Source: an uncultured Chloroflexota bacterium
GTDB lineage: Bacteria; Chloroflexota; Dehalococcoidia; CAUJGQ01
Reading direction: 5' to 3'
Length of the DNA stretch: 64,000 nucleotides
NCBI GenBank assembly: GCA_937879875.1
Contig: CALFMN010000026.1
Coordinates: 1 to 64,000 of the forward strand
Below the pieces are notes generated by a model. It searched no databases and had not been told where the DNA came from. It saw nothing but the letters and a program-made list of their open reading frames with translations. This document shows, piece by piece, positions 25,389 through 33,156 of this stretch. A program made the position numbers and the translations under genes. Position 1 is the stretch's first letter. Each line of letters starts with the position of its first letter.

Positions 25389-25982
25389 ATGCGAGTGGGG
25401 CATCTGGCCATCTGGTCATTGCGCGGGGCGCGCGCGTTGGCACTGTTGCTTTCGGCGCTGTTCGCCTCCAGCGGCTTCCTGCACGCACACAGCACCGAAC
25501 TGCCCGGCTCGTTCGATCCCTACATCCACCGCGCCGGCGGCGAGCCCGCCGATCCGATCAACCTGATCTTCCGCGGCGCCGACGCGGACACGGTGGCGCA
25601 GCTTGCGCAACAGGTGCTCGGCTGGCCCGTGGTCGCGGGCAGCCCGATGCAGTTCACCGATCAGGGCCGCGTGCATCCGACGGCCTGGCAGCTCGGCCAC
25701 GATCTCGGTCACGGCTCACGCTACCACCTGCGCATCGAGTCGATCGGCGCCGCCGATGGCCAGGCATACACGCTCGCCGCCGTTCACCGCGACGACGGCG
25801 TCGCCTGCGGCCATGTGGGCCGCGCCTTCGACCAGGTGCGTGATCTCGTGGTCGGCGCCTTCGCCGACGCGGGCTATTCCGTGAGCATGGTCTGGCTCGG
25901 CAACATCAACGACGGCCCGCAGTGCGACGGCAGCCGCACATCTGGCGGCGGCGCGGCCGCCATCATCGACATCGCGCGCTGA
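25389..25982 (+). CDS. secreted protein with an LssY C-terminal-like domain
   Basis: A 197-residue protein with an N-terminal hydrophobic signal (SLRGARALALLLSALFASSG). The rest, DPINLIFRGADADTVAQLAQQVLGW, then YHLRIESIGAADGQAYTLAAVHRDDG, looks like the soluble LssY C-terminal-type domain found alone or behind PAP2/DedA membrane domains. Its function is not established. No catalytic residue is evident; one Cys pair (about C140 and C175) is possible. The start is uncertain: ATG 25389 has GGGGAG too close, while GTG 25395 has it at seven bases, so the true start may be two codons later. Divergent from the epimerase. Confidence 0.5.
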   Translation: MRVGHLAIWSLRGARALALLLSALFASSGFLHAHSTELPGSFDPYIHRAGGEPADPINLIFRGADADTVAQLAQQVLGWPVVAGSPMQFTDQGRVHPTAWQLGHDLGHGSRYHLRIESIGAADGQAYTLAAVHRDDGVACGHVGRAFDQVRDLVVGAFADAGYSVSMVWLGNINDGPQCDGSRTSGGGAAAIIDIAR

Positions 25983-26106
25983 TCGATGCCCCACGTCCGT
26001 GCCTCCACCGGCTCGCCATTGCGCCGACGCTCGCGTTGCGCCGGCGTCGGTTGATCGCAGCGCCGCGGCGCACATACCCGAGAGAAGCGCGCGACTTCCG
26101 CCTGCT

Positions 26107-26279
26107 GGCCCCCCTCCCCTGCCCCTCCCCCAATGCGTTAGGGGAGGGAGATCATGTGCGCGAGCAAGAGACGAACCAGTTCCCCGGGGACCGCGCGGGG
26201 CTGAAGAGAAGGGATTCCATTCAAAGCGCAGAAGCACCCCTCTCCCATCGCGATGGGGAGGGGCAGGGGAGGGGGCCAC
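26107..26279 (+). repeat. long inverted repeat of GGCCCCCCTCCCCTG type
   Basis: GGCCCCCCTCCCCTGCCCC at the left is mirrored by GGGGCAGGGGAGGGGGCC at the right, with inner hairpins AATGCGTT- and TCGCGA-centred. It fills most of the 302-bp gap 25983-26284 between convergent genes; nothing else is seen there. Confidence 0.65.
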
Positions 26280-26284
26280 GCGCC

Positions 26285-26965
26285 TTAAAACGTGCGACCG
26301 AGCGCCTGATCCCAGGGCTGCGGCGCCGCGACTTTGCCGATCTCGTCTTCCATGTCGCGGCAGTAGAGGTAGAGCTGGGCGAAGAACTCGTACTCGGGCA
26401 GCGGATAGACCGGGTTGATGCAGAGAAAGTCGTAGTACCAGGGCGAGCGCACGCCGGGGTCGCAGATCACTTCGACACGCCGCCCCACACGCAGCCGGTA
26501 GGTGATGCCGGGATACTTCTGCGAGCGGACATCGAGATAGCCGTCGCGCTCGAAGCGGCGCCACTGCGCTTCGCCGAGTGTGCGCCGCGCTACCTCGCGC
26601 GAACGCTCGCGGGCGGCGCGATAGTTGTCACGCGAAAAGCCCGGGCCGGCGCTGCGCTTGGCCACACGATCCCAGCGGAAGTTCCATGGCCGTTCGAGCG
26701 GCGCCGCATCCGCCCCGTCGCGTTCGCGGAAGGCGCGCACAAAGTCGGGCCGGTGCTCCTGGCCGGGCCAGTAGCCCAGCCGCCGCGCCTCGTCAGGATC
26801 GAATCGCGCGTAGCGTCCCGTCATCAGCGCGCGGTAGATCACGGCCGTCTCGCCGTGGTCCGGCCAGCCGTCCTCTGCTTCGGGCGTCAGCAGCGTGTAG
26901 TCGCGACGCGGCGGCGTGACGACACGCAAAAAGGCATCGACAACGCGCCGCAGAGAGAGCGCCAT
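26285..26965 (-). CDS. conserved hypothetical protein
   Basis: A 226-residue soluble protein, rich in Arg and aromatic residues and without signal or membrane segments. Visible blocks are HGETAVIYRALMTGRYARFD, ARERSREVARRTLGEAQWRRFERDGYLDVRSQKYPG, then a beta-rich ITYRLRVGRRVEVICDPGVR and a C-terminal helix EYEFFAQLYLYCRDMEDEIG. I do not recognise a named family. The middle region reads like a small domain often seen in soil bacteria with unknown role. ATG 26965 has only a weak ribosome site. Convergent with the secreted LssY-like gene. Confidence 0.55.
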   Translation of the reverse strand: MALSLRRVVDAFLRVVTPPRRDYTLLTPEAEDGWPDHGETAVIYRALMTGRYARFDPDEARRLGYWPGQEHRPDFVRAFRERDGADAAPLERPWNFRWDRVAKRSAGPGFSRDNYRAARERSREVARRTLGEAQWRRFERDGYLDVRSQKYPGITYRLRVGRRVEVICDPGVRSPWYYDFLCINPVYPLPEYEFFAQLYLYCRDMEDEIGKVAAPQPWDQALGRTF

Positions 26966-27092
26966 GCCCGACTATCCTGTGCTTTGCCAGTTCGCCCCAC
27001 CGCGAAACTTGCATGGAAACCCGCGGAAACCCCCTCGATCATGGTGAGCAGGAAGCGCCCGCTGCCCAGCGCACGGTGAGAACCAAAGGCAA

Positions 27093-27130
27093 CGGCCGCG
27101 TCCGCCCATTGCGACGGACGGACGCGGCCG
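27093..27130 (-). terminator. hairpin terminator of the 78-residue gene
   Basis: A perfect 12-bp stem, CGGCCGCGTCCG (27093-27104) with CGGACGCGGCCG (27119-27130), begins five bases past the stop at 27135. On the minus strand it is followed by the moderately T-rich TTGCCTTTGGTT. Probable intrinsic terminator. Confidence 0.55.
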
Positions 27131-27134
27131 CGTG

Positions 27135-27371
27135 CTAGCCGCCGGCCAGCGGCGCGATCACCTGGTACTCCTCAACCGTGGGATCGAAGGGGCTGTCGTC
27201 GATCACGTGAACCCCGTCCACCAGTTTGGAAACGCGGCAGCCTTGCTCGCGCGCCTCCTGAAGGATGCGCTCGGCCTCCTCGACGGTGCGGCGGGCCTCT
27301 TCGGTGTCCGTCGCTGTGTCGTACTCGACGATCTGATGCCCATGCCGGTTGGCGACAATGATGCGCGCCAT
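27135..27371 (-). CDS. small hypothetical protein
   Basis: A 78-residue acidic protein: IIVANRHGHQIVEYDTATDT (beta strands), a charged helix EEARRTVEEAERILQEAREQGCR, then KLVDGVHVIDDSPFDPTVEEYQVIAPLAGG. The alternation suggests a small alpha/beta fold, but no family is recognised. ATG 27371 is preceded only by a GGGG-type site. It is followed by a strong hairpin terminator, which supports a real independent transcript. Confidence 0.55.
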   Translation of the reverse strand: MARIIVANRHGHQIVEYDTATDTEEARRTVEEAERILQEAREQGCRVSKLVDGVHVIDDSPFDPTVEEYQVIAPLAGG

Positions 27372-27693
27372 GGTACACCCCGCTTCCGCTAACTGCCATC
27401 GCGTTGCGCGCGATTTGGTGTCCCCGCCGGCCATCCGGCGGCAGCCCACCTGCGACCGGATCCTTCCGGCCGGTTACACCGCCTATCCTAGGCAGCGATT
27501 TCGGGTCTGCCAACGTCCCCGGCGTTGCAAGTTCGTTCCGCTTCCATGCACGGCGCCCCCGCAGGCGTAGATAAATATCGTAACACGACTAAAACGAGTA
27601 CGCTCACCCGCTCCCGCATTCCCGCGCCGTCGTGCCGTACACTGTGGCTATGCTGGCGCGGGCATATCCCGCGTCACAGGGAGCCGCTCAGGC
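27372..27693. other. 322-bp intergenic stretch between divergent genes
   Basis: Contains the promoters of the small protein (minus) and xdhC (plus). The segment 27570-27600 is unusually A/T-rich for this genome. A TACACT at 27638-27643 could be a -10 element for xdhC. No gene or RNA is apparent. Confidence 0.4.
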
Positions 27694-28521
27694 ATGCCGT
27701 CGCTCATCGCTCAGATCGCCCGCGCCGTGCTCGATGCCCTCGATGGCGGCGAGCCGATCGTCACTGCCACCGTGATCCGCGCGCCGGAGGGCGGCACGCC
27801 GGCCATCGCCTCGAAGTTGCTGGTGCGCATGGACGGCTCGATGCTTGGCTCCTTCGCGATCGCGGCGCTCGACCAGGCGGTCCGTGAGGCGGCCCTGGAG
27901 CAACTGCCCCGCCACGGTACGCGCCTGCTGCGGCTCGATGCCGGCGCCGCGCCGCTGGGCGACCGCCATCTCGACTCGATCTGGGACGTGCTGATCGAGG
28001 TGGTCGAGTCCCCGCCCGTGCTGCTGATCGTGGGTGCAGGCCACATCGGCCGGGCGTTGACCAAAGTCGGGGCGCTGTGCGGCTTCTCCGTCGCCGTGAT
28101 CGACGACCGGCCGGACTACGCCGACCCGGAGAAGCTGCCCGAGGCGGCGCAGGTGCTGTGCGAAGACTTCGAGGCGGCGCTGGACCGCTTCCCGATCAAC
28201 CGCAACACGTCGATCGTGCTCGTCTCGCGCGGGCATAAGCAGGACGAGCTGAGTCTGCGCAAAGTCGTGGCGCGGCCGGCGGCGTACGTCGGCATGATCG
28301 GCAGCAAGCGCCGCACGAGCACCGTCTTGCAACACCTGGCCGATGAAGGCTTCCCGCGCGAGGCGCTGGACGCGGTGCATACGCCGATCGGCCTCGACAT
28401 CGGCGCCGAGACGCCGGAAGAGATCGCGATCAGCATCATGGCCGAGATCATCATGGCCCGCCGCGGCGGCAGCGGCAAAGTGATGTACTACCGGCGGGGC
28501 GCGGCGGCCCGCGCGTCGTGA
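27694..28521 (+). CDS. XdhC/CoxI family protein
   Basis: A 275-residue accessory protein for molybdenum hydroxylases; in characterised systems XdhC binds molybdenum cofactor and passes it, sulfurated, to xanthine dehydrogenase-like enzymes. Residues about 1-80 form the XdhC_CoxI domain (VTATVIRAPEGGTPAIASKLLV). Residues about 105-255 form the Rossmann-type XdhC_C domain, with LLIVGAGHIGRALTKVGAL, VAVIDDRPDYADPEK, VLVSRGHKQDELSL, YVGMIGSKRRTSTVLQHL and GLDIGAETPEEIAISIMAEI. No hydroxylase subunits lie in the window, so its partner is elsewhere. ATG 27694 is assumed; the ribosome site GGGAGCC is modest. Confidence 0.9.
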   Translation: MPSLIAQIARAVLDALDGGEPIVTATVIRAPEGGTPAIASKLLVRMDGSMLGSFAIAALDQAVREAALEQLPRHGTRLLRLDAGAAPLGDRHLDSIWDVLIEVVESPPVLLIVGAGHIGRALTKVGALCGFSVAVIDDRPDYADPEKLPEAAQVLCEDFEAALDRFPINRNTSIVLVSRGHKQDELSLRKVVARPAAYVGMIGSKRRTSTVLQHLADEGFPREALDAVHTPIGLDIGAETPEEIAISIMAEIIMARRGGSGKVMYYRRGAAARAS

Positions 28522-28587
28522 CGAAACGCTGCCCCGATCTGCTAGGCTGAAGAGGCGCGGAGCGATCCGCGCGTGTGGAGGACAAGA

Positions 28588-28705
28588 CCGAAGGGGAGTA
28601 GCTCGCGGCCGGGCCGAATACCCGAGCCGTGCGCGGGGCCACCAGCACGGGCGCGCAAGCACCCTGGCCCCGCGGTCGCCGAGTTCGACGAGCAAGACCT
28701 TCGAC
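28588..28705 (+). promoter_or_regulatory. yybP-ykoY manganese riboswitch aptamer
   Basis: The 5' strand GAAGGGGAGTAGCTC (28590-28604) and the 3' strand GAGCAAGACCTTC (28690-28702) carry the near-invariant yybP-ykoY motifs GGGGAGTAGC and GCAAGACC. They pair as GAAGG/CCTTC and GCTC/GAGC around the internal loop. Between them a GC-rich arm region (GGCC, GGGGCC/GGCCCC pairings, 28606-28675) can form the remaining helices. This class binds Mn2+ and usually turns on Mn exporters. Here it precedes a CaCA-type exchanger. Confidence 0.88.
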
Positions 28706-28751
28706 CGGACAGCGGCGCAGCGCGCCGTATGCGTCTGGTCGAAGGTCTTTT
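28694..28751 (+). terminator. riboswitch expression-platform terminator
   Basis: AAGACCTTCGACC (28694-28706) pairs perfectly over 13 bp with GGTCGAAGGTCTT (28737-28749), extended by GAC/GTC, and ends in TTTT. The 5' strand is the same sequence that closes aptamer helix P1, so aptamer and terminator are mutually exclusive. Mn2+ binding should stabilise P1 and allow read-through. Confidence 0.85.
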
Positions 28752-28777
28752 GGCGTCCTCTCGAACGGAGGATGACA

Positions 28778-30031
28778 ATGGAACGCTCGTCATGGCTCGG
28801 CCGCTGGGGCTGGCTGCTGCTGGCGGGGGCGGCGGCGCTGCCCGCGGCGGCGGAGCGCATCGGCCTGACCGCGCTGCCGATCGCCGGCGCCACGGCGCTC
28901 TACGGCCTCGCGATCGTCGGCGCGGCCTTCGTGCTGACCTGGGCGTGCGAGGCGGCTGAGCGCGACATCTCGGCCGCGCTGGCGGTGGCCTTTCTCGCGC
29001 TGGTGGCCGTCTTGCCCGAGTACGCGGTGGATATGACCTTCGCCTGGAAGGCGGGGCACCAGCCGGAATACGCCGCCTATGCCGCCGCCAACATGACCGG
29101 CGGCAACCGGCTGCTCGTCGGCCTCGGCTGGGCAGCAGTCGTGTTCTTCTTCTGGCTGAAGACGCGCACACCGGTGCTGGAGCTGGCCCGCAGCCATACG
29201 CTCGAGTTCAGCTTTCTCGCGGCCGCCACGCTCTACGGCTTCCTGATTCCGCTGAAGGGCAACCTCGCGGTCTACGACGCGGTGATCCTGATCGCTCTGT
29301 TTGCGATCTATCTCTGGTTCGCGGCGCGGCACGAAAGCGAAGAGGGCGAACTGCTCGGCCCGGCCGCGAGCATCGGCGCACTGCCGACGGCGCGCCGCCG
29401 TGCGCTGCTGATCGGGCTGTTCGTCTACGCGGCCGGCGTGATCGCGCTTTCGGCCGAGGAGTTCGCCGCCGGCCTGGTGGAGACGGGCGCAAGCCTGGGC
29501 GTGGACCGCTTCCTGCTGGTGCAGTGGATCGCGCCGCTCGCCTCGGAAGCGCCGGAGTTCATCGCCGCGATCCTGTTGACCTGGCGTGGCCGCGCCGGCG
29601 CGGGCATGGGCGCGCTGATTTCGTCGAAAGTCAACCAGTGGACGCTGCTGGTCGGCGGTCTGCCCGTCGCCTACGCCCTCTCGAAGGGCGGCCTCACGCC
29701 GCTGCCGCTGGATGCCCGGCAGAACGAGGAGCTGTTGCTGACGGCGGCGCAGTCGCTGTTCGCGCTGGCCGTACTGCTCAGCCTCTCGATCTCACTCAAA
29801 GAGGCGGCGGCGCTGGCCGTGCTCTTTTTGGCGCAGTTCGCCTTCGAATCGACGGCGGCGCGCGTCGTCTTCTCGCTGGTCTACGTGGCGCTCGCGTTCG
29901 GCGTCTTCTGGTACCAGCGCCACGAGGCACGGACGATCTGGCGCTGGTGGCGCACGGAGAGGGCAGAGGGCGTAGGGCGCAGGGCGCAGGATCGGGTAAC
30001 GAACGCTGCTCCGGCGGGCCGCGGCGAGTAA
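28778..30031 (+). CDS. CaCA-superfamily cation exchanger, probable Mn2+ or Ca2+ efflux
   Basis: A 417-residue integral membrane protein with about 11 spans and two alpha-repeats of the cation/Ca2+ exchanger superfamily. The first is AFLALVAVLPEYAVDMTFAWKAG, then ANMTGGNRLLVGLGW. The second is WIAPLASEAPEFIAAILLTWRG, then MGALISSKVNQWTLLVGG. The acidic residues in PEYAVD and SEAPEF are at the ion-binding positions. Start ATG 28778 is preferred because GGAGG is six bases upstream; the ATG at 28772 touches that site. The Mn2+ riboswitch directly upstream indicates induction by manganese and so a role in Mn2+ export (inference). The C-terminal 30 residues are repeat-derived and hydrophilic. Confidence 0.85.
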   Translation: MERSSWLGRWGWLLLAGAAALPAAAERIGLTALPIAGATALYGLAIVGAAFVLTWACEAAERDISAALAVAFLALVAVLPEYAVDMTFAWKAGHQPEYAAYAAANMTGGNRLLVGLGWAAVVFFFWLKTRTPVLELARSHTLEFSFLAAATLYGFLIPLKGNLAVYDAVILIALFAIYLWFAARHESEEGELLGPAASIGALPTARRRALLIGLFVYAAGVIALSAEEFAAGLVETGASLGVDRFLLVQWIAPLASEAPEFIAAILLTWRGRAGAGMGALISSKVNQWTLLVGGLPVAYALSKGGLTPLPLDARQNEELLLTAAQSLFALAVLLSLSISLKEAAALAVLFLAQFAFESTAARVVFSLVYVALAFGVFWYQRHEARTIWRWWRTERAEGVGRRAQDRVTNAAPAGRGE

Positions 30032-30053
30032 CGGCAACACGACGGGCTCGCGC

Positions 30054-30227
30054 GGCGTTCGGCCCTCACCCCCGTCCCCTCTCCCAATCCTGGGCGAGGG
30101 GCGATCCGGCGACGGGCGTTCCGAACGACTAACGGTTAACCCGGCGCCCGTCGGATCGCTCCAAGCCCGATCGCCCCTTTCTCCCAGGATTGGGAGAAAG
30201 GGGAAGGGGGAATGAGGGCCGAACGCC
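30054..30227 (+). repeat. CGGCCCTCACCCCC palindromic element, complete copy
   Basis: A 174-bp near-perfect palindrome. GGCGTTCGGCCCTCA at the left end matches the inverted right end (GAGGGCCGAACGCC). Each arm holds a CCTCTCCCAATCC-type hairpin, and the centre carries GACTAACGGTTAACCCGG. It fills the space between the exchanger and the alpha/beta hydrolase. Confidence 0.8.
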
Positions 30228-30310
30228 ACGGCTGCATTTGGCGCCATCGCCTATACTGCGGGTGCCGCGGGGCTGTGTGCTACGCTCCGCGAGCCCCGCG
30301 GAGGCTGGCA

Positions 30311-31165
30311 ATGTCCTACGTCGAACGCCCGGATGGAGCGCGTATCTACTATGAAGTCCGCGGCTCGGGCTTTCCGCTGCTGCTGTTCGCCCCAGGCGGC
30401 ATCAACAGCCAGGTGAGCTTCTGGTCGGTCAGCGCGATCAACCCCTTCGACTACGCCGACGAGTTCCAGGTGATCGGCATGGACCAGCGCAACGCCGAGT
30501 GCTCGCCCGGACCGCTGGCGGCGCCGAGCTGGGCGATTCACGCTGCCGACCAGCGCGCCGTGCTCGATGCCGTGGGCGCCGAGCGCACGCTGCTGTGGGG
30601 CGGCTGCATCGGCGTCGGCTTCGTGATGCGCTTCATCAAAGAGGCTCCGCAGCGGGTCGCGGGTGCAGTCGGCCAAGATCCCGTCGGCTTCGCCGAGGGC
30701 GTGAACAGCCGCGCGACGTACTTCGCCATGTTCGAGCCGACGATCGCGCTGGCGCAGAGCGAGGGCATGGCGGCGGTGGTCGCTTCCGCGGTGAAAGAGC
30801 CGACCTTTGTGCGCAACAACGCCGGCGGACCGTTCGCCGCGCGCCTTGCCGCCGATCCGGCCTTCCGCCAGGAGTTTGCGAAGCAGACGCCGGACGAATA
30901 TGAGCGGCTGATCCGCGCTTACGACGATCAGCTCTGGGGCGCCGATGCGCCGTTCATCAGCGCGGATGAGGCGTTCATCAAGTCCTGCCCGGCGCCGCTG
31001 CTGATCCTGCCTGGGCGCGATGTTTTCCATCCAACGCCGATCTCCGAGCGCATCTGCCGCGAAGCGCCCAAAGCGCACTGCCTCGACGTCGACTGCCGCT
31101 CGCCGGAGAAGATCGAGGCGACGAAGCGCGCGATTCGCGCCTTCCTGCACGAACACGCGCGGTGA
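30311..31165 (+). CDS. alpha/beta hydrolase with a cysteine nucleophile motif
   Basis: A 284-residue alpha/beta-hydrolase-fold protein. The oxyanion region is PLLLFAPGGINSQ, and the fold continues through VIGMDQRNAECSPGP. The nucleophile elbow reads GGCIG (C99) instead of GxSxG, so the expected Ser is a Cys, as in dienelactone hydrolases. The acid is plausibly in LILPGRDVFHP; the late His usually found near the C-terminus is not obvious, so activity is uncertain. ATG 30311 has GGAGG six bases upstream. The gene is preceded by a palindromic repeat. Substrate unknown. Confidence 0.75.
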   Translation: MSYVERPDGARIYYEVRGSGFPLLLFAPGGINSQVSFWSVSAINPFDYADEFQVIGMDQRNAECSPGPLAAPSWAIHAADQRAVLDAVGAERTLLWGGCIGVGFVMRFIKEAPQRVAGAVGQDPVGFAEGVNSRATYFAMFEPTIALAQSEGMAAVVASAVKEPTFVRNNAGGPFAARLAADPAFRQEFAKQTPDEYERLIRAYDDQLWGADAPFISADEAFIKSCPAPLLILPGRDVFHPTPISERICREAPKAHCLDVDCRSPEKIEATKRAIRAFLHEHAR

Positions 31166-31365
31166 GCGGTCGCCTCTGCCGCGAAATGGCGGATTTGGCT
31201 GGCGCGCAACGGCGGCCGGCCATCCACCGCTGCTGCGTGACGGGCGCGATCCGGCGTGTGGCTGCAGCACGCGCCGGCGGGGACGAGGGAGCCTCGAATT
31301 CGCGCCGGCGGGGATGAGAGGATTGGTTCAGAGGGAGTATTGAAAGCCGTGGTGCCTGCTGCTGT

Positions 31366-31401
31366 GATACGTTCTGAAACGCTTCGATACAACCTGAAAC
31401 G
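31366..31401 (+). promoter_or_regulatory. paired 16-bp direct repeats, probable operator
   Basis: GATACgttCTGAAACG (31366-31381) and GATACaacCTGAAACG (31386-31401) are direct repeats with a 20-bp period, two DNA turns, so they present the same face. They end 12 bp before the kinase ATG. The variable triplets GTT/AAC also make ATACGTT...AACGTAT an inverted pair. Good candidate site for the HTH domain of the downstream protein. Confidence 0.55.
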
Positions 31402-31413
31402 TATGGATGGGAT

Positions 31414-33156
31414 ATGAACACCACGCTCCAGCCGCTGCCGTCCGAAGCCGGTACGTCGACGCCACCGGTTGGCGACCGTTCGTACTACACTGTCTCCGAG
31501 GCCGCGACGCTGCTCGGGGTGAGCCGCGTCACGATCTGGCGGCTCATTCGCGACGGCCGTCTCCCGGTTTGGCGGCTCGGCCACCGTACGACACGGATTA
31601 CGGCCGGCGACTTGCACGCACTCTTCGTGCGGGGCGGTCCCACGGGCGCGCCCGTGGGCGTTGGCGGAGCGGCTGCCCTGGGAGCCGCCGCGGACGGCTT
31701 TCCTGCCGGCGGCGCGGCGCGGGTGGACGATCCTGAGTCGAGTCTGCCGGCCCACGCCGTCCAGTTCTACGACAGCGACGACTTTCTCCATGACACGGTG
31801 GCGGACTTCATCGGCACGGCCCTGCAGGGCGATGATGCCGGGATCGTCGTCGCAACCGCGGAGCATCGTGTCGGGATCGAGGCACGCCTCCAGGCGGCGG
31901 GCTGCGATCTGGCCGCTGCCCGCGCCTGCGGCCGCTATGTGGCGCTCGACGCGGCCCAAACCCTCGCGCGCTTTCTTGGACCCGAGGATGAAGGCCCGGA
32001 CGCGGCGCGGTTCATTGCGGGGCTGGGTGAGGTCATCACCGGGGCGGCGCGGCAGGGTCGTTGCGTCCGCATCTTCGGAGAGATGGTCGCGCTGCTGGCG
32101 GTGGCCGGTAAGCACACGGCGGCGCTGCGGTTGGAGGAACTCTGGAACGCGCTGCAGCGGACGCATGCCTTCTCATTGCTCTGCGCATACCCGATGAGCT
32201 GTCTCGCCGGGGATGGCCTCGCGCTGTTGCTCAACGAGGTTTGTGAGGCGCATTCACAGGTCATCCCCGCCGAAAGCTACACCGCGCTTTCCACGCCGGG
32301 CGACCGCCTGCGTGAGATCGTGGTGTTGCAGGAGAAAGCCCACCTGCTGGAGGCGGCTGTGGCGGCAGAGCGGGCGGCGCGTGAAGAAACGGCCGCCGCC
32401 CTGCACATGCGGGACGAGTTCCTGGGCGCTGTCGCGCACGACCTGCGCTCGCCGCTCACGACCGTACAAGGGATGGCCCAACTGTTGCTCCGCCAGGCCC
32501 GGCGAGTCGCCCCGCCCGAACTGCCGCGTCTGGCGGCCGGGCTGGAAACGATCGAGATCACCGCCCGCAAGATGACGGCGATGGTTCAAGAGATCCTGGA
32601 TCTCACGCAGCTAGAAATGGGACAGCAGCTCACGCTCACCGCCGCCGCGGTGGACCTGACCGCGCTCCTGCAAGGCGCCGTGCGGGACGCTCAGCAGATG
32701 ACCAGCCAGCATCGGGTCGTGCTGCAGGCGCCGGCGCAGCCGCTGGCCGGGGAGTGGGATGGCCTGCGGCTGGAGCGCGTGTTTGCCAATCTGCTCTCGA
32801 ATGCCATTAAGTACAGCCCCGATGGCGGAACGATCAGCGTCACTCCGGCTGAGATCGCAGCGGACGGCGAGTGGTGCGAGGTGGCCGTCGCCGATGAAGG
32901 CATGGGCATTCCCGCGGAGGATCTGCCCCATATCTTCGAGCGGTTCTACCGGGCAGCGGGCGTAACGGGCCGGGTGATGGGCACGGGACTTGGACTTGCG
33001 GGGGTCAAACAGATCGTCGAGCAGCATGGCGGGACGATCAGCGTGGAGAGCACAGTCGGCGCCGGCTCGCGCTTCGTTGTGCGGTTGCCTCGCGTCTGCC
33101 GTGCGGCCGAGCGTTCCGCTGTGGAGGACGGTGCGGATGCGGACGGAGCGGCCTGA
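31414..33156 (+). CDS. excisionase-type HTH / MEDS / histidine kinase fusion
   Basis: A 580-residue signalling protein with three parts. Residues about 23-72 are an excisionase/MerR-like HTH (YYTVSEAATLLGVSRVTIWR). Residues about 108-270 are a MEDS sensory domain (HAVQFYDSDDFLHDTVADFI), known from DcmR-like methanogen/methylotroph sensors. Residues about 325-565 are a histidine kinase: H-box AHDLRSPLTT (H342), N-box VFANLLSNAIKYSPDGG, G1 VADEGMGIPAEDLPHIFERF, G2 GTGLGLAGVKQI. No membrane span is present, so it is cytoplasmic. The response regulator gene overlaps its 3' end. Direct repeats just upstream suggest autoregulation. A DNA-binding domain on a histidine kinase is unusual. Confidence 0.88.
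   Translation: MNTTLQPLPSEAGTSTPPVGDRSYYTVSEAATLLGVSRVTIWRLIRDGRLPVWRLGHRTTRITAGDLHALFVRGGPTGAPVGVGGAAALGAAADGFPAGGAARVDDPESSLPAHAVQFYDSDDFLHDTVADFIGTALQGDDAGIVVATAEHRVGIEARLQAAGCDLAAARACGRYVALDAAQTLARFLGPEDEGPDAARFIAGLGEVITGAARQGRCVRIFGEMVALLAVAGKHTAALRLEELWNALQRTHAFSLLCAYPMSCLAGDGLALLLNEVCEAHSQVIPAESYTALSTPGDRLREIVVLQEKAHLLEAAVAAERAAREETAAALHMRDEFLGAVAHDLRSPLTTVQGMAQLLLRQARRVAPPELPRLAAGLETIEITARKMTAMVQEILDLTQLEMGQQLTLTAAAVDLTALLQGAVRDAQQMTSQHRVVLQAPAQPLAGEWDGLRLERVFANLLSNAIKYSPDGGTISVTPAEIAADGEWCEVAVADEGMGIPAEDLPHIFERFYRAAGVTGRVMGTGLGLAGVKQIVEQHGGTISVESTVGAGSRFVVRLPRVCRAAERSAVEDGADADGAA

Noticed and set aside
31271..31320. Two copies of GCGCCGGCGGGGA about 31 bp apart considered as a CRISPR-like array
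   Set aside because: Only two short, imperfect copies and no spacer pattern; no cas genes in the window.
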